This document shows, one piece after another, positions 12,980 through 19,883 of a stretch of 24,892 nucleotides of DNA. The stretch spans positions 1 to 24,892 of the IMG/VR virus record IMGVR_UViG_3300009430_000009. One strand, written 5' to 3'. The position numbers and the translations under genes are program-made. Numbering within the stretch: position 1 is the first letter of the stretch; each line of letters begins with the position of its first letter. Origin of the DNA: a virus. Below the pieces are notes generated by a model. It worked only from the letters and a program-made list of their open reading frames with translations. It was not told the DNA's origin and searched no databases.

Positions 12980-13375
12980 ATGATTTCAAAAGAAAGATTA
13001 CACTCTGTTAGTATTGTTCTAATTAACGAACAAAAACAGATTTTAGGTGTATCAAGAAAACATGACCATGATGATATGGGTATCGTAGGGGGAAAAGTTG
13101 ACCCTGAAGATAATTTTGATATAATGGCTGCCGCTATTAGAGAAACAAAAGAAGAAACTGGTTTAGATATATTTGACCTTGAACTTATTTATGCTACATT
13201 TGTAGGGAATAGGATGCAATGGACTTTTTTAGCAAAATATTCTGGCGAAATTCATACAGACGAACCTCATGTTGTTAAATGGATTGATAAAGAAACCTTA
13301 CTAAAAGGTAGCTTTAGAGAGTATAATAATGAAGTTTTAACCTCCCTTAATCAAATGGGAATTACAATCAATTAA
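12980..13375 (+). CDS. Nudix hydrolase
   Basis: A 131-residue single-domain Nudix protein. The Nudix box at about 38-62 reads GKVDPEDNFDIMAAAIRETK then EETGL; the R54-E-x-x-E58-E59 core is intact, but the first box Glu (G-x5-E) is Asp here. Such enzymes cleave nucleoside diphosphates linked to another group; typical substrates are oxidised dNTPs, ADP-ribose, NADH or capped RNA. Which one cannot be told. The Nudix domain at 16547 shares the Asp change. Being 3 kb from the NAD+ genes, an ADP-ribose or dinucleotide substrate is possible. Own promoter and terminator. Confidence 0.88.
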   Translation: MISKERLHSVSIVLINEQKQILGVSRKHDHDDMGIVGGKVDPEDNFDIMAAAIRETKEETGLDIFDLELIYATFVGNRMQWTFLAKYSGEIHTDEPHVVKWIDKETLLKGSFREYNNEVLTSLNQMGITIN

Positions 13376-13377
13376 AG

Positions 13378-13405
13378 AAAAGCAGCCTTTAAGGGCTGCT
13401 TTTAA
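13378..13405. terminator. bidirectional terminator: Nudix gene and small RNA copy 4
   Basis: AAAGCAGCC / GGCTGCTTT stem with loop TTTAAG, T-runs on both sides. Confidence 0.85.
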
Positions 13406-13488
13406 ATTTACTTATTAAAAAAAATAAAAGGAAGGCTACCTCTGATTCCTTCACACGTTTTATAGTGCGTCTGTCATTCATTGACTGT
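13378..13488 (-). ncRNA. structured small RNA, copy 4
   Basis: Minus-strand RNA of up to about 110 nt. P1 is GTCA/TGAC (perfect), P2 is CGCAC/GTGTG with loop TATAAAAC, and the tail is GGAATCAGAGGTAG. An AT-rich stretch leads into the hairpin shared with the Nudix gene. Compared with copy 2, P1 has an A-U or G-C pair where copy 2 has G-U. Confidence 0.75.
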
Positions 13489-13489
13489 G

Positions 13490-13521
13490 TAAAGATACAA
13501 CAATTGAAGTTATTAAACAAA
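13490..13521 (-). promoter_or_regulatory. minus-strand promoter of small RNA copy 4
   Basis: Minus strand: -33 TTTG, spacer TTTAATAAC..., -7 TATCTTTA. Confidence 0.8.
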
Positions 13522-13540
13522 TCTTTTTTAGAAAATTAAA

Positions 13541-13572
13541 TTTGTTTAGTAAGTCTTATTAGTGTATATTTG
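13541..13572 (+). promoter_or_regulatory. promoter of the 13591 gene
   Basis: -33 TTTG, spacer TTTAGTAAG..., -7 TATATTTG. Confidence 0.85.
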
Positions 13573-13590
13573 TGGTATAAATAAAAAGAT

Positions 13591-13716
13591 ATGACACAAG
13601 TAATAGAATTAATTAAATGGTGTTTTAAAGATACAAATAGTAGTGTTTGTACTATTATTGTAATAGCTGTTATTTTTGGTGGTATAGCAAAAATAATTGA
13701 AGATATTAAAAATTAA
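13591..13716 (+). CDS. tiny membrane protein
   Basis: A 41-residue protein MTQVIELIKWCFKDTNSSVC followed by a membrane helix TIIVIAVIFGGIAKII. It lies downstream of a standard promoter with an A-rich 18-nt leader, and beside small RNA copy 4. Small membrane proteins also lie beside copies 3 and 5. Function unknown. Confidence 0.6.
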   Translation: MTQVIELIKWCFKDTNSSVCTIIVIAVIFGGIAKIIEDIKN

Positions 13717-13717
13717 G

Positions 13718-13749
13718 TTTGGTAGATAACTTTAAATATAGTATCTTTG
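13718..13749 (+). promoter_or_regulatory. promoter of the 13783 gene
   Basis: -33 TTTG, spacer GTAGATAAC..., -7 TATCTTTG. Confidence 0.85.
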
Positions 13750-13782
13750 AATCTCTAATTAAATAACTTAAAAATTAAAAAC

Positions 13783-14232
13783 ATGAAATTAAGAGTAATG
13801 CTAAATCCACTTGTTGAAGCAACTGTTGACACAAAACCATTCAAACTTGAAGCACCAAATAATAAAACACTTATGTTAATGATTGATGTTATTAGAGAAG
13901 AAAATCCAGAGTTTGAACTTTTCTATAATTGCCAAAAGCATAATAAAAAACCATTAGGGGATGGATTTTTTATTGCTTCTAAATGGACTGCAAATGTTTA
14001 TTTGTTTGAACCTGAAGTAAGTAAATTACTTTATATGCGTCAAAATGCTCGTAATTTTGATGTTTCAATGAAACCTTTGCCGGATTTTGTAAACAAATTA
14101 AAATTAAATAACAGAAAAAATCCAAAATCTGTTAGTGTATCAAAAGTTGCTAATTCTGAACTTGTATCTGTAATTCAGAATGTAGGTAGAATTAGCAATT
14201 CCCCCGAAACTATACAAAGTGCATTAGTGTAA
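13783..14232 (+). CDS. unknown soluble phage protein
   Basis: A 149-residue protein. Residues 1-85 look folded (PLVEATVDTKPFKLEAPNNK; GDGFFIASKWTANVYLFEPE). The C-terminal part is basic and Ser-rich (LKLNNRKNPKSVSVSKVANS) and ends in a flexible tail. No family recognised. It has its own promoter and a downstream hairpin, and the A-rich leader fits good expression. Confidence 0.8.
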   Translation: MKLRVMLNPLVEATVDTKPFKLEAPNNKTLMLMIDVIREENPEFELFYNCQKHNKKPLGDGFFIASKWTANVYLFEPEVSKLLYMRQNARNFDVSMKPLPDFVNKLKLNNRKNPKSVSVSKVANSELVSVIQNVGRISNSPETIQSALV

Positions 14233-14238
14233 AAACAA

Positions 14239-14272
14239 AAGCAACAAGTAAGAATTTCTTACTTGTTGCTTA
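14239..14272 (+). terminator. long hairpin after the 13783 gene
   Basis: AAGCAACAAGTAAG pairs with CTTACTTGTTGCTT around AATTT. No strong T-run follows, so it may act as an RNA end stabiliser or processing site ahead of the tRNA-like element. Confidence 0.65.
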
Positions 14273-14277
14273 AACAT

Positions 14278-14383
14278 ATAGGTAAATTTTGTTAGGTGTA
14301 AAAGCTATACATCTAAGGTAAATTGCAATGATTTGGAGGTGCATCGAAAAATTATTGTTTGGGTTCGATTCCCAATACCTACC
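14278..14383 (+). other. tRNA-like element (degenerate or unusual tRNA)
   Basis: The 3' half is tRNA-like: T-arm TTGGG-TTCGATT-CCCAA (14359-14375) followed directly by TACCTAC, which pairs with ATAGGTA at 14278-14284 except for the first base pair. A D-arm TTTT/AAAA can be drawn. The anticodon arm is poor (one mismatch) with loop ATCTAAG, which would give anticodon CTA. An alternative fold gives two 9-bp hairpins (TTAGGTGTA/TACATCTAA; CAATGATTT/AAATTATTG). At 106 nt it is too long for a normal tRNA and has no encoded CCA. Confidence 0.45.
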
Positions 14384-14391
14384 TAAATTAA

Positions 14392-14423
14392 TTTGGTTAA
14401 TAACCTTTAATACCTTATATTTG
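14392..14423 (+). promoter_or_regulatory. promoter of the 14428 gene (leaderless start)
   Basis: -33 TTTG, spacer GTTAATAAC..., -7 TATATTTG, ATG 5 nt later. Confidence 0.85.
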
Positions 14424-14427
14424 CAGT

Positions 14428-14757
14428 ATGAAAACAGAAATAGATTACGAAAGTAAAGAAATAAAAAAATGGGCTATTTTTAGTGGGCTTGGTGGTGGCT
14501 TTGGTGGAAGTAATTTTGATAGATTTGAAGAATGCACTGCTAAAGAAGCATCTGATATTGCTTATGAAAATGCTTGTGAAACTTATGAAAATTATGTAGG
14601 AAGTCATGGTCTTCGCAGTATTGAAGATATAAAAGAAGAAGATGATATTGAAGATGATGAAGAAGCAGAAGAAGTTTTTAATGAAGAACGTGAAACGTGG
14701 ATTGATTATCATATAGAAGAATATGACCCTATTAAACATTCAGAATACGAAAAATAA
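14428..14757 (+). CDS. conserved acidic phage protein, unknown function
   Basis: A 109-residue very acidic protein. The glycine-rich GLGGGFGGSNFDRFEECTAK at about 20-39, EASDIAYENACETYENYVGS, and the end RETWIDYHIEEYDPIKHSEY match a small family I recall from many phages, always hypothetical. Its Asp/Glu content suggests a DNA-mimic or calcium-binding type of protein, which is only inference. ATG lies 5 nt past the -7 box, so leaderless. Confidence 0.8.
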   Translation: MKTEIDYESKEIKKWAIFSGLGGGFGGSNFDRFEECTAKEASDIAYENACETYENYVGSHGLRSIEDIKEEDDIEDDEEAEEVFNEERETWIDYHIEEYDPIKHSEYEK

Positions 14758-14758
14758 A

Positions 14759-14790
14759 GTTGGATATTAAATCAATTATCCTTATCTTTG
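14759..14790 (+). promoter_or_regulatory. promoter of the lipoprotein-15695 pair
   Basis: -33 GTTG, spacer GATATTAAA..., -7 TATCTTTG. Confidence 0.75.
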
Positions 14791-14816
14791 ATAAACAAAA
14801 CAAAACAAAACAAAAA

Positions 14817-15668
14817 ATGAGAAAAATCATCGGGTCATTCGCAGCAGTAATTACATTAATTAGTTGCAATTCATCAGGTCAAAACAATGTTCAAGTTGTG
14901 CCGCAAAGTACAAATAATAACATTCAAGTACAAGCAGAAGATATTCCAGGCTTTAATGTACAAGCATTTGCTAATTTAGTAAAAACAACTGCCAATCCAC
15001 AATTATTAGAACAACAAATTAATAACCCAAATTCGGGTATTAATACATTAGATTTGGATAAAGATGGTAATGTAGACTATCTTAAAATTGTAGAAAAACA
15101 AAATCAACTTATTGTTGTTGATGAAACACCTACAAATCAAATAACAATCGCTACATTAAATATTACTCCAAATGGTGATGTTCATGTTAATGGTGTACCA
15201 ACATATTGCGGTCCCAGTTATTATCATCATAGTCATTATTCATTAGGGGATGCGTTATTATTATCTTACTTATTAAGACCTCATGTATTATATGTCCCAC
15301 GATACCATTATGGTTTTTATCCATCATATTATCATAGAACAAGTGTAATTTCTACAAGAACTCGTATAATTTCAAGAACTACAACTACAAGAACTGTTCA
15401 AAATACACGAACTACACCAAATACAATTAGAAAAAATCCTATTACTCCACAAAGAACAAGTATATCAAATCCAACTAATACTCAAAGAGCGTTTACACCA
15501 AGACAACAATCAACACCAATAAGTTCGGGGGGTTTTGGTAATTCATCTTCAAAAAGTTCAAGTAGTCCATCATCTTTTGGTGGTAGCAGTAGTAGTAGCA
15601 GTAGCAGTAGTAGTAGCAGTAGTAGTAGCAGTAGCAGTAGAAGTTTTGGTGGTGGTAGAAGGTATTAA
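14817..15668 (+). CDS. lipoprotein with EF-hand-like loop and poly-serine tail
   Basis: A 283-residue lipoprotein: signal MRKIIGSFAAVITLISC with acyl Cys17. A domain at about 40-130 carries a calcium-type loop D79-x-D-x-D-G-x-x-D87 (LDLDKDGNVDYLKI). A His/Tyr-rich stretch with two hydrophobic segments follows at about 140-185 (SYYHHSHYSLGDALLLSYLL), then a Thr/Arg/Pro linker and a serine tract ending SFGGGRRY. ATG 14817 is used because the frame upstream runs through the promoter. Likely exported to the outer membrane of an infected cell. Probably transcribed with 15695. Confidence 0.8.
   Translation: MRKIIGSFAAVITLISCNSSGQNNVQVVPQSTNNNIQVQAEDIPGFNVQAFANLVKTTANPQLLEQQINNPNSGINTLDLDKDGNVDYLKIVEKQNQLIVVDETPTNQITIATLNITPNGDVHVNGVPTYCGPSYYHHSHYSLGDALLLSYLLRPHVLYVPRYHYGFYPSYYHRTSVISTRTRIISRTTTTRTVQNTRTTPNTIRKNPITPQRTSISNPTNTQRAFTPRQQSTPISSGGFGNSSSKSSSSPSSFGGSSSSSSSSSSSSSSSSSSRSFGGGRRY
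15591..15646 (+). repeat. AGY microsatellite encoding poly-serine
   Basis: Alternating AGT/AGC codons give a run of about 19 Ser near the C-terminus of the lipoprotein. Such a trinucleotide run can change length without shifting frame. Confidence 0.85.
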
Positions 15669-15694
15669 TATTTTTTAATTAAAAAACATTTTTT

Positions 15695-16462
15695 ATGTAT
15701 ATAGGTGAAATAGAGTCAAGAAATTATAAATCTTTAATTCTACTTAAAGAATTAATTGATGGTAGAACATTTAGAACTATTTTAAATGGTAGTGATAATC
15801 TTTTAAATGGAATTTTTACAGAACTTTTAAATAAAGGTTATGTAGAAACAAGTTTTTTGAAATACAAAATAACAGAAAAAGGTATTAATGCGTATGACCT
15901 TTTTATGAAAAGGTATAGTGAGTATTTACGTTACTATGATATTTTTTCATTTGTTGATTTAGAAAAAGGTGAATTTGCTTTTGCTAATTACTTTAATTTT
16001 GAAACAGATGAAGAATGGGAATTATATAAAATGGATAGCAGATTTGATGATGTTAGATTAGCTGTTGCATCTTATAAAAAAATAAATCCTGCTGAAATTG
16101 TTTTTATGTCTTTTCTATCTGATGGTAGATTTGATACTCAAAGTGTCGGATGGCAAGCAAATTTAGTTTCAAATATTATTTGGGATGAAATTAATTTAAT
16201 TTGTTCAACTGCTATCAAACATGAAGAATTAGGACAAGATGTAATTGAAGATATTATTCAGCAAGGTTCTCAATTAATGCTTGAATTAATTAAAGAAGAA
16301 AATAGAAGAAACCAAGAAAATTTGGCAACTACCGAAATAGTTGAAGAAACCATAATTGATGATGATGATTATGATTATGATGAATATGTGTATTATGAGC
16401 CATATTGTTATGACCCATTCTATATTTCTCCTATATGGATTACACCAATATTTATTTGGTAA
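15695..16462 (+). CDS. winged-helix-like protein with acidic/aromatic tail, lipoprotein partner
   Basis: A 255-residue protein. Residues 1-75 look like a winged helix (LLKELIDGRTFRTILNGSDN; LLNKGYVETSFLKYKITEKG). The middle is helical. The last 40 residues are acidic then aromatic (DDDDYDYDEYVYYEP; YDPFYISPIWITPIFIW). It starts 26 bp after the lipoprotein with no promoter between, and the Tyr/Pro/Trp tail echoes the Tyr-rich part of that lipoprotein, so the two probably work together. I recall similar Bacteroidota proteins only as hypothetical. Confidence 0.75.
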   Translation: MYIGEIESRNYKSLILLKELIDGRTFRTILNGSDNLLNGIFTELLNKGYVETSFLKYKITEKGINAYDLFMKRYSEYLRYYDIFSFVDLEKGEFAFANYFNFETDEEWELYKMDSRFDDVRLAVASYKKINPAEIVFMSFLSDGRFDTQSVGWQANLVSNIIWDEINLICSTAIKHEELGQDVIEDIIQQGSQLMLELIKEENRRNQENLATTEIVEETIIDDDDYDYDEYVYYEPYCYDPFYISPIWITPIFIW

Positions 16463-16472
16463 AAATACTTAT

Positions 16473-16501
16473 AAAAAACTCCAATTTTATTGGAGTTTTT
16501 T
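16473..16501 (+). terminator. intrinsic terminator after 15695
   Basis: AAACTCCAAT pairs with ATTGGAGTTT around TTT, followed by T6. Confidence 0.9.
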
Positions 16502-16502
16502 A

Positions 16503-16534
16503 TTTGTTTAATAAAAATTTTTTCCGTATCTTTG
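16503..16534 (+). promoter_or_regulatory. promoter of the NMN adenylyltransferase gene
   Basis: -33 TTTG, spacer TTTAATAAA..., -7 TATCTTTG. Confidence 0.85.
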
Positions 16535-16546
16535 TAAAAAGAAAAT

Positions 16547-17521
16547 ATGACTACACAAAAAAAAATCGGGGTATGTATAATGAGAGTACAAACTCCATTC
16601 CTTACAGAAGGACACCGTACATTAATTGATTATACAGGTTTCCATTCAGACCAATTAATTATTATATTAGGTATCGCCCCAACAATGTTAGCAACCTATA
16701 ACCCACTTATTTACGATATGCGTAAAACTATGGTGGAAATTAGTTATCCAAATGCTATTGTATTAAGTGTTAAAGATACTACAGATGATTTAATTTGGAG
16801 TAATGAAGTAGATAAAGTTCTTTTGCCATATAATAATGAAGATATTACTATTTATGGTGGTCGTGATTCTTTTATTCCTTATTACTTAGGTAATTATAAA
16901 ACATTTGATATTGGCAAAACTCCATTTGACCATATTAATGCTACAACATATAGAAATAAATTGAAAGATTATAAATACTTTCAAGAATTATCAAATAATA
17001 TGATGACAAGTTTTACATCTTTTGAAGATATTGTAGAATTTGGATTTAGATGTGGGGTTATTTGGGCTTCGCAAAATAAATTTCCAGTTGCCTTTGCTAC
17101 TGTTGATATTGGAGTAGTAAGAGAAAATAATGGAGTTGCTGAAATTTTATTAGGTAAAAAATACAAACAAAATGTAAGAGTGTTAATGGGGGGGTTCGTA
17201 GATAAAGAAGACTCTAACTATCTTTCTGCTGCTAAAAGAGAATTAAGAGAAGAAGTCGAAGGAATTAAAACAAGTGAATTAAAATTTATTGATTCATTTA
17301 AAATAGATGATTGGCGCTATAGAAAAACTGCTGATTGTATTATAACTAACTTACATATTTGTAAATGGATTGAAGGTGAACCTAAAGGAGCAGATGATTT
17401 AGAAACCGCAGAATTTTATACTTTTGAAAAAGCATATAGTGTTATAGGAGACCATCATAAGCATTTACTTAATGTTATTGAAAACAACTTAGAATTAGTA
17501 GGTATCAAAATTATTAATTAA
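16547..17521 (+). CDS. nadM: bifunctional NMN adenylyltransferase / Nudix hydrolase
   Basis: A 324-residue two-domain enzyme. Residues 1-145 are a nucleotidyltransferase: MRVQTPFLTEGHRTLI at 12-27 carries a T/HxGH site (T20-E-G-H23; Thr replaces the first His, as CoaD enzymes do), YGGRDSFIPYY is at 103-113, and INATTYR at 130-136 matches the ISTSSxR phosphate motif. Residues 180-324 are Nudix (box 215-240, GGFVDKEDSNYLSAAKRELR), with Asp for the first Glu and one extra residue before its last Gly. The first domain joins NMN and ATP to NAD+; the second usually cleaves ADP-ribose. The nicotinamide phosphoribosyltransferase at 19884 makes its NMN. Confidence 0.92.
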   Translation: MTTQKKIGVCIMRVQTPFLTEGHRTLIDYTGFHSDQLIIILGIAPTMLATYNPLIYDMRKTMVEISYPNAIVLSVKDTTDDLIWSNEVDKVLLPYNNEDITIYGGRDSFIPYYLGNYKTFDIGKTPFDHINATTYRNKLKDYKYFQELSNNMMTSFTSFEDIVEFGFRCGVIWASQNKFPVAFATVDIGVVRENNGVAEILLGKKYKQNVRVLMGGFVDKEDSNYLSAAKRELREEVEGIKTSELKFIDSFKIDDWRYRKTADCIITNLHICKWIEGEPKGADDLETAEFYTFEKAYSVIGDHHKHLLNVIENNLELVGIKIIN

Positions 17522-17526
17522 TATCT

Positions 17527-17558
17527 AATAATAGGGGTTTATATAAACCCCTATTATT
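17527..17558. terminator. bidirectional terminator between nadM and HNH gene
   Basis: AATAATAGGGGTTTA pairs with TAAACCCCTATTATT, close to a perfect palindrome. It overlaps the end of the minus-strand HNH gene. Confidence 0.85.
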
Positions 17559-18234
17559 CTAATACATTATTTTTTTTAACACACCTATTATAATAGGAAC
17601 ATAAAGGTTGTAAATTAGTATATTTACTTAATTCTAAAAGTTCTTTTTTATTTATTGCTGATGCTAAAGGTATAATATGGTCTATATCCCATGTTTTATT
17701 TGGTTCAAATATATTATCTTTAGGATTGCCGTAATTTTCCCAATTCATCCATGATTCAAATTTAGATTCTAAGTAGATTTTAAAATCTTCAAAAGAACAG
17801 CCTAATAATTCTTCACTTTTTTTAGTCTTTGGTAAACTTTTAATTTTTAAGGTTCTCCATACAATTTTTCTAACACTAACACTTAACTTAAATAAAGGGT
17901 CATTTTCTTTCCTAATTTTTGTTCTTTTATTTGCTTTTTCATTTAATTTTTCACGATTTTTTGAAATATATTCTTTTTGGTAATTTTTATACCATTTTTT
18001 TCTTTTTTCTGTTTGACTTCTTAATTTATCACGTTCTCTCCTTTTTTGTTTTTTTAATTCAATAGCTTCTTTAGTCTTTTCTTTTTTATATTTAAAATTA
18101 AATTCTATTTCAAGCTGCTTAATTTTATCTTCAATTTCTAATGAAAAATTTTTTTTCATTTTTTCTTTCATTTTATAAATTATATCACGTTCTTTTTTTC
18201 TTTGTTTTTGTTCATTTGTTAATTCTTTTTTCAT
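17554..18234 (-). CDS. HNH homing endonuclease
   Basis: A 226-residue minus-strand relative of the HNH at 10557. The basic coiled N-terminus (about 1-110, KEKMKKNFSLEIEDKIKQLE, RDKLRSQTEKRKK) differs in sequence. The nuclease half has LGCSFEDFKIYLESKFESW, WDIDHIIPLASA (His) and KYTNLQPLCSYYNRC (Asn). No standard promoter lies upstream on the minus strand, so it may be expressed poorly or from read-through. It sits in the middle of the NAD+ gene region, tail to tail with nadM. Confidence 0.9.
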   Translation of the reverse strand: MKKELTNEQKQRKKERDIIYKMKEKMKKNFSLEIEDKIKQLEIEFNFKYKKEKTKEAIELKKQKRRERDKLRSQTEKRKKWYKNYQKEYISKNREKLNEKANKRTKIRKENDPLFKLSVSVRKIVWRTLKIKSLPKTKKSEELLGCSFEDFKIYLESKFESWMNWENYGNPKDNIFEPNKTWDIDHIIPLASAINKKELLELSKYTNLQPLCSYYNRCVKKNNVLE

Positions 18235-18263
18235 ATATTATATGTTAAAAAAGTGAAAAAAGA

Positions 18264-18295
18264 TTTGGTAAATAACTTTTATTACCGTATATTTG
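18264..18295 (+). promoter_or_regulatory. promoter of the 18300 gene (leaderless start)
   Basis: -33 TTTG, spacer GTAAATAAC..., -7 TATATTTG, ATG 5 nt later. Confidence 0.85.
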
Positions 18296-18299
18296 TGTT

Positions 18300-18845
18300 A
18301 TGAAAATTTTAAGTAAATTCAAAGACTATTACGATTATCTGCAAGGTATCTATGGTATAGATACTACTTTAGTTTTAGATAGAACTGAATACACACCTAC
18401 TAATTATTCTCCAAGTATTGATTGTATAGAAACTTTTATTATAGGTGAATATAAAGTGCAAGGGTTTTGGCATAAAGGTAAAATTTATTATGGTGAAGAA
18501 ATTAAAAAATTAGGTTTAAAAGTATGTGATGATTTTTTTAATGAAAATATTTTCATTATTGAAGGTAATCATAAAGTATTAAAAAAACCTTTATTAATAA
18601 ATAATAGCCCTGCTTATGAATACAATTGCCCTATCTTAATAAAAGATTGGGGTTCAAAATACAAAAAAAATCCTATATTAAAAGACTATTCCATGCAAAA
18701 AGTATTTCCACCAAATGAAATGTGGATTTTATTATATGATTTTTTAACTAAATTAAAAAGTAATTATGAAGTAGTTGAACAATCAAATGAGAATAAAATT
18801 ATATCTCATGCGTTTGATTTAAAAACTTCTTTTAGAGGAAAATAA
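18300..18845 (+). CDS. conserved phage protein of unknown function
   Basis: A 181-residue protein. The start MKILSKFKDYYDYLQGIYGI and the end ISHAFDLKTSFRGK are the hallmarks of a family I recall from many large phages without known role. The middle carries an aromatic VQGFWHKGKIYYGEEIK. ATG lies 5 nt after the -7 box, so it is leaderless. The next promoter overlaps its stop region. Confidence 0.8.
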   Translation: MKILSKFKDYYDYLQGIYGIDTTLVLDRTEYTPTNYSPSIDCIETFIIGEYKVQGFWHKGKIYYGEEIKKLGLKVCDDFFNENIFIIEGNHKVLKKPLLINNSPAYEYNCPILIKDWGSKYKKNPILKDYSMQKVFPPNEMWILLYDFLTKLKSNYEVVEQSNENKIISHAFDLKTSFRGK

Positions 18846-18846
18846 A

Positions 18847-18878
18847 TTTGATTATTAACTATCAATACCTTATATTTG
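18847..18878 (+). promoter_or_regulatory. promoter of the 18883 gene (leaderless start)
   Basis: -33 TTTG, spacer ATTATTAAC..., -7 TATATTTG. Nearly identical to the cassette at 19487. Confidence 0.85.
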
Positions 18879-18882
18879 CAGT

Positions 18883-19485
18883 ATGACAAAAGCAGAGTTA
18901 ATAACCGATATAAAAAAATATTCTGAATATAAAGATGTTAAAGATTATATTCTGAATAAAAAGAAAAAGGAAGAACTTGTTTCTATACTCGAAAAATTAT
19001 CGGGCAAACCACTCGTTGAAGTTAAAACTTTATCAAAAGAAATATTAAATAAAATTTCTGAAAAAGAAATTGAATTGGCTAAATATGCAGATAAATGTGA
19101 TATTTGGAACGAAAGAACTGCTAATAGGATAAGGTCGAATGAAGAAGCATACAAAAATAGAGAGATTTGTGCGAAACTTAAAAAAGAGATAAGAGATTTA
19201 AAAGAATCAAATATCCCCGATGTTACCGATTTGAAAAAAGTGTATAACGGTAATAAAAAACAAATTACTTTTTCAATAGGTAAAGATAAGTTTTTATACG
19301 AGGAAATACCTACAGGTAGAAGTATATGTGATGGAGAGTATTATAAATACGAAACTACTTTTAAACTTAGTAAAAATGGTGTTATCATTAAAAATAGTAC
19401 AAGTTATGTGCATGAATTAGCAGAATCTAGCCCTTCTATGTATGGTGATATTTTTAATGAAAAACAATGCAGACAATTAAAATAA
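18883..19485 (+). CDS. protein with KKYSEY helical module and coiled coil
   Basis: A 200-residue protein. Residues 1-42 (TKAELITDIKKYSEYKDVKD; LVSILEKLSG) are homologous to the N-terminus of the 5075 product. A coiled coil runs about 45-110 (EKEIELAKYADKCDIWNERT), and residues 120-200 form a beta-rich domain (YNGNKKQITFSIGKDKFLYE) ending FNEKQCRQLK. The same N-terminal unit on two different bodies suggests a shared targeting or binding module. Leaderless. Confidence 0.8.
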   Translation: MTKAELITDIKKYSEYKDVKDYILNKKKKEELVSILEKLSGKPLVEVKTLSKEILNKISEKEIELAKYADKCDIWNERTANRIRSNEEAYKNREICAKLKKEIRDLKESNIPDVTDLKKVYNGNKKQITFSIGKDKFLYEEIPTGRSICDGEYYKYETTFKLSKNGVIIKNSTSYVHELAESSPSMYGDIFNEKQCRQLK

Positions 19486-19486
19486 A

Positions 19487-19518
19487 TTTGATTATTAACT
19501 ATCAATACCTTATATTTG
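19487..19518 (+). promoter_or_regulatory. promoter of the 19523 gene (leaderless start)
   Basis: -33 TTTG, spacer ATTATTAAC..., -7 TATATTTG; a copy of the cassette at 18847. Confidence 0.85.
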
Positions 19519-19522
19519 AAGT

Positions 19523-19828
19523 ATGAAAAATTTATTAATAGAAGTTAAACAAGAAGATTTAATAGTTTGTGATAACCCAACTTGTAATTTTCATATTCCT
19601 TATACGGATGAAAATAAAGATGAATTATCCTACTATATAAATATACCTTGCCCTAAATGTGGTGAAAATTTATTAACTGAAAAAGATTTTATTCAATCTG
19701 AAAAAGTCATGAATTTAATTAATTGGTTAAATAAATATTTTAGTTGGTTAAACTATGTTTTCTTTTGGCAAAAGAAAACAAATATTGGTAGTATTCATGT
19801 ACATAATGGTATCAACATTAAAAAATAA
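19523..19828 (+). CDS. small zinc-ribbon protein
   Basis: A 101-residue protein with four zinc-ligand Cys: CDNPTC (C16, C21) and CPKC (C43, C46), the latter in PCPKCGENLLTEKDF. After them comes an aromatic helix LINWLNKYFSWLNYVFFW at about 66-83. I recall close relatives in phages, all of unknown role. Probably a protein- or nucleic-acid-binding adaptor. Leaderless. Confidence 0.8.
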   Translation: MKNLLIEVKQEDLIVCDNPTCNFHIPYTDENKDELSYYINIPCPKCGENLLTEKDFIQSEKVMNLINWLNKYFSWLNYVFFWQKKTNIGSIHVHNGINIKK

Positions 19829-19829
19829 A

Positions 19830-19861
19830 TTTGATTATTAACTATTTTTTTCGTATTTTTG
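19830..19861 (+). promoter_or_regulatory. promoter of the nicotinamide phosphoribosyltransferase gene
   Basis: -33 TTTG, spacer ATTATTAAC..., -7 TATTTTTG; the -33 half matches the cassettes at 18847 and 19487. Confidence 0.85.
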
Positions 19862-19883
19862 TGTTATAAAAAAACAACATATT

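Noticed and set aside
14306-14322. Amber-suppressor tRNA (anticodon CTA) in the tRNA-like element
   Set aside because: The anticodon stem has a mismatch, the acceptor has an A-C pair, and TAG is a normal stop at 12902 and 21872. Kept only as a possibility inside the finding.
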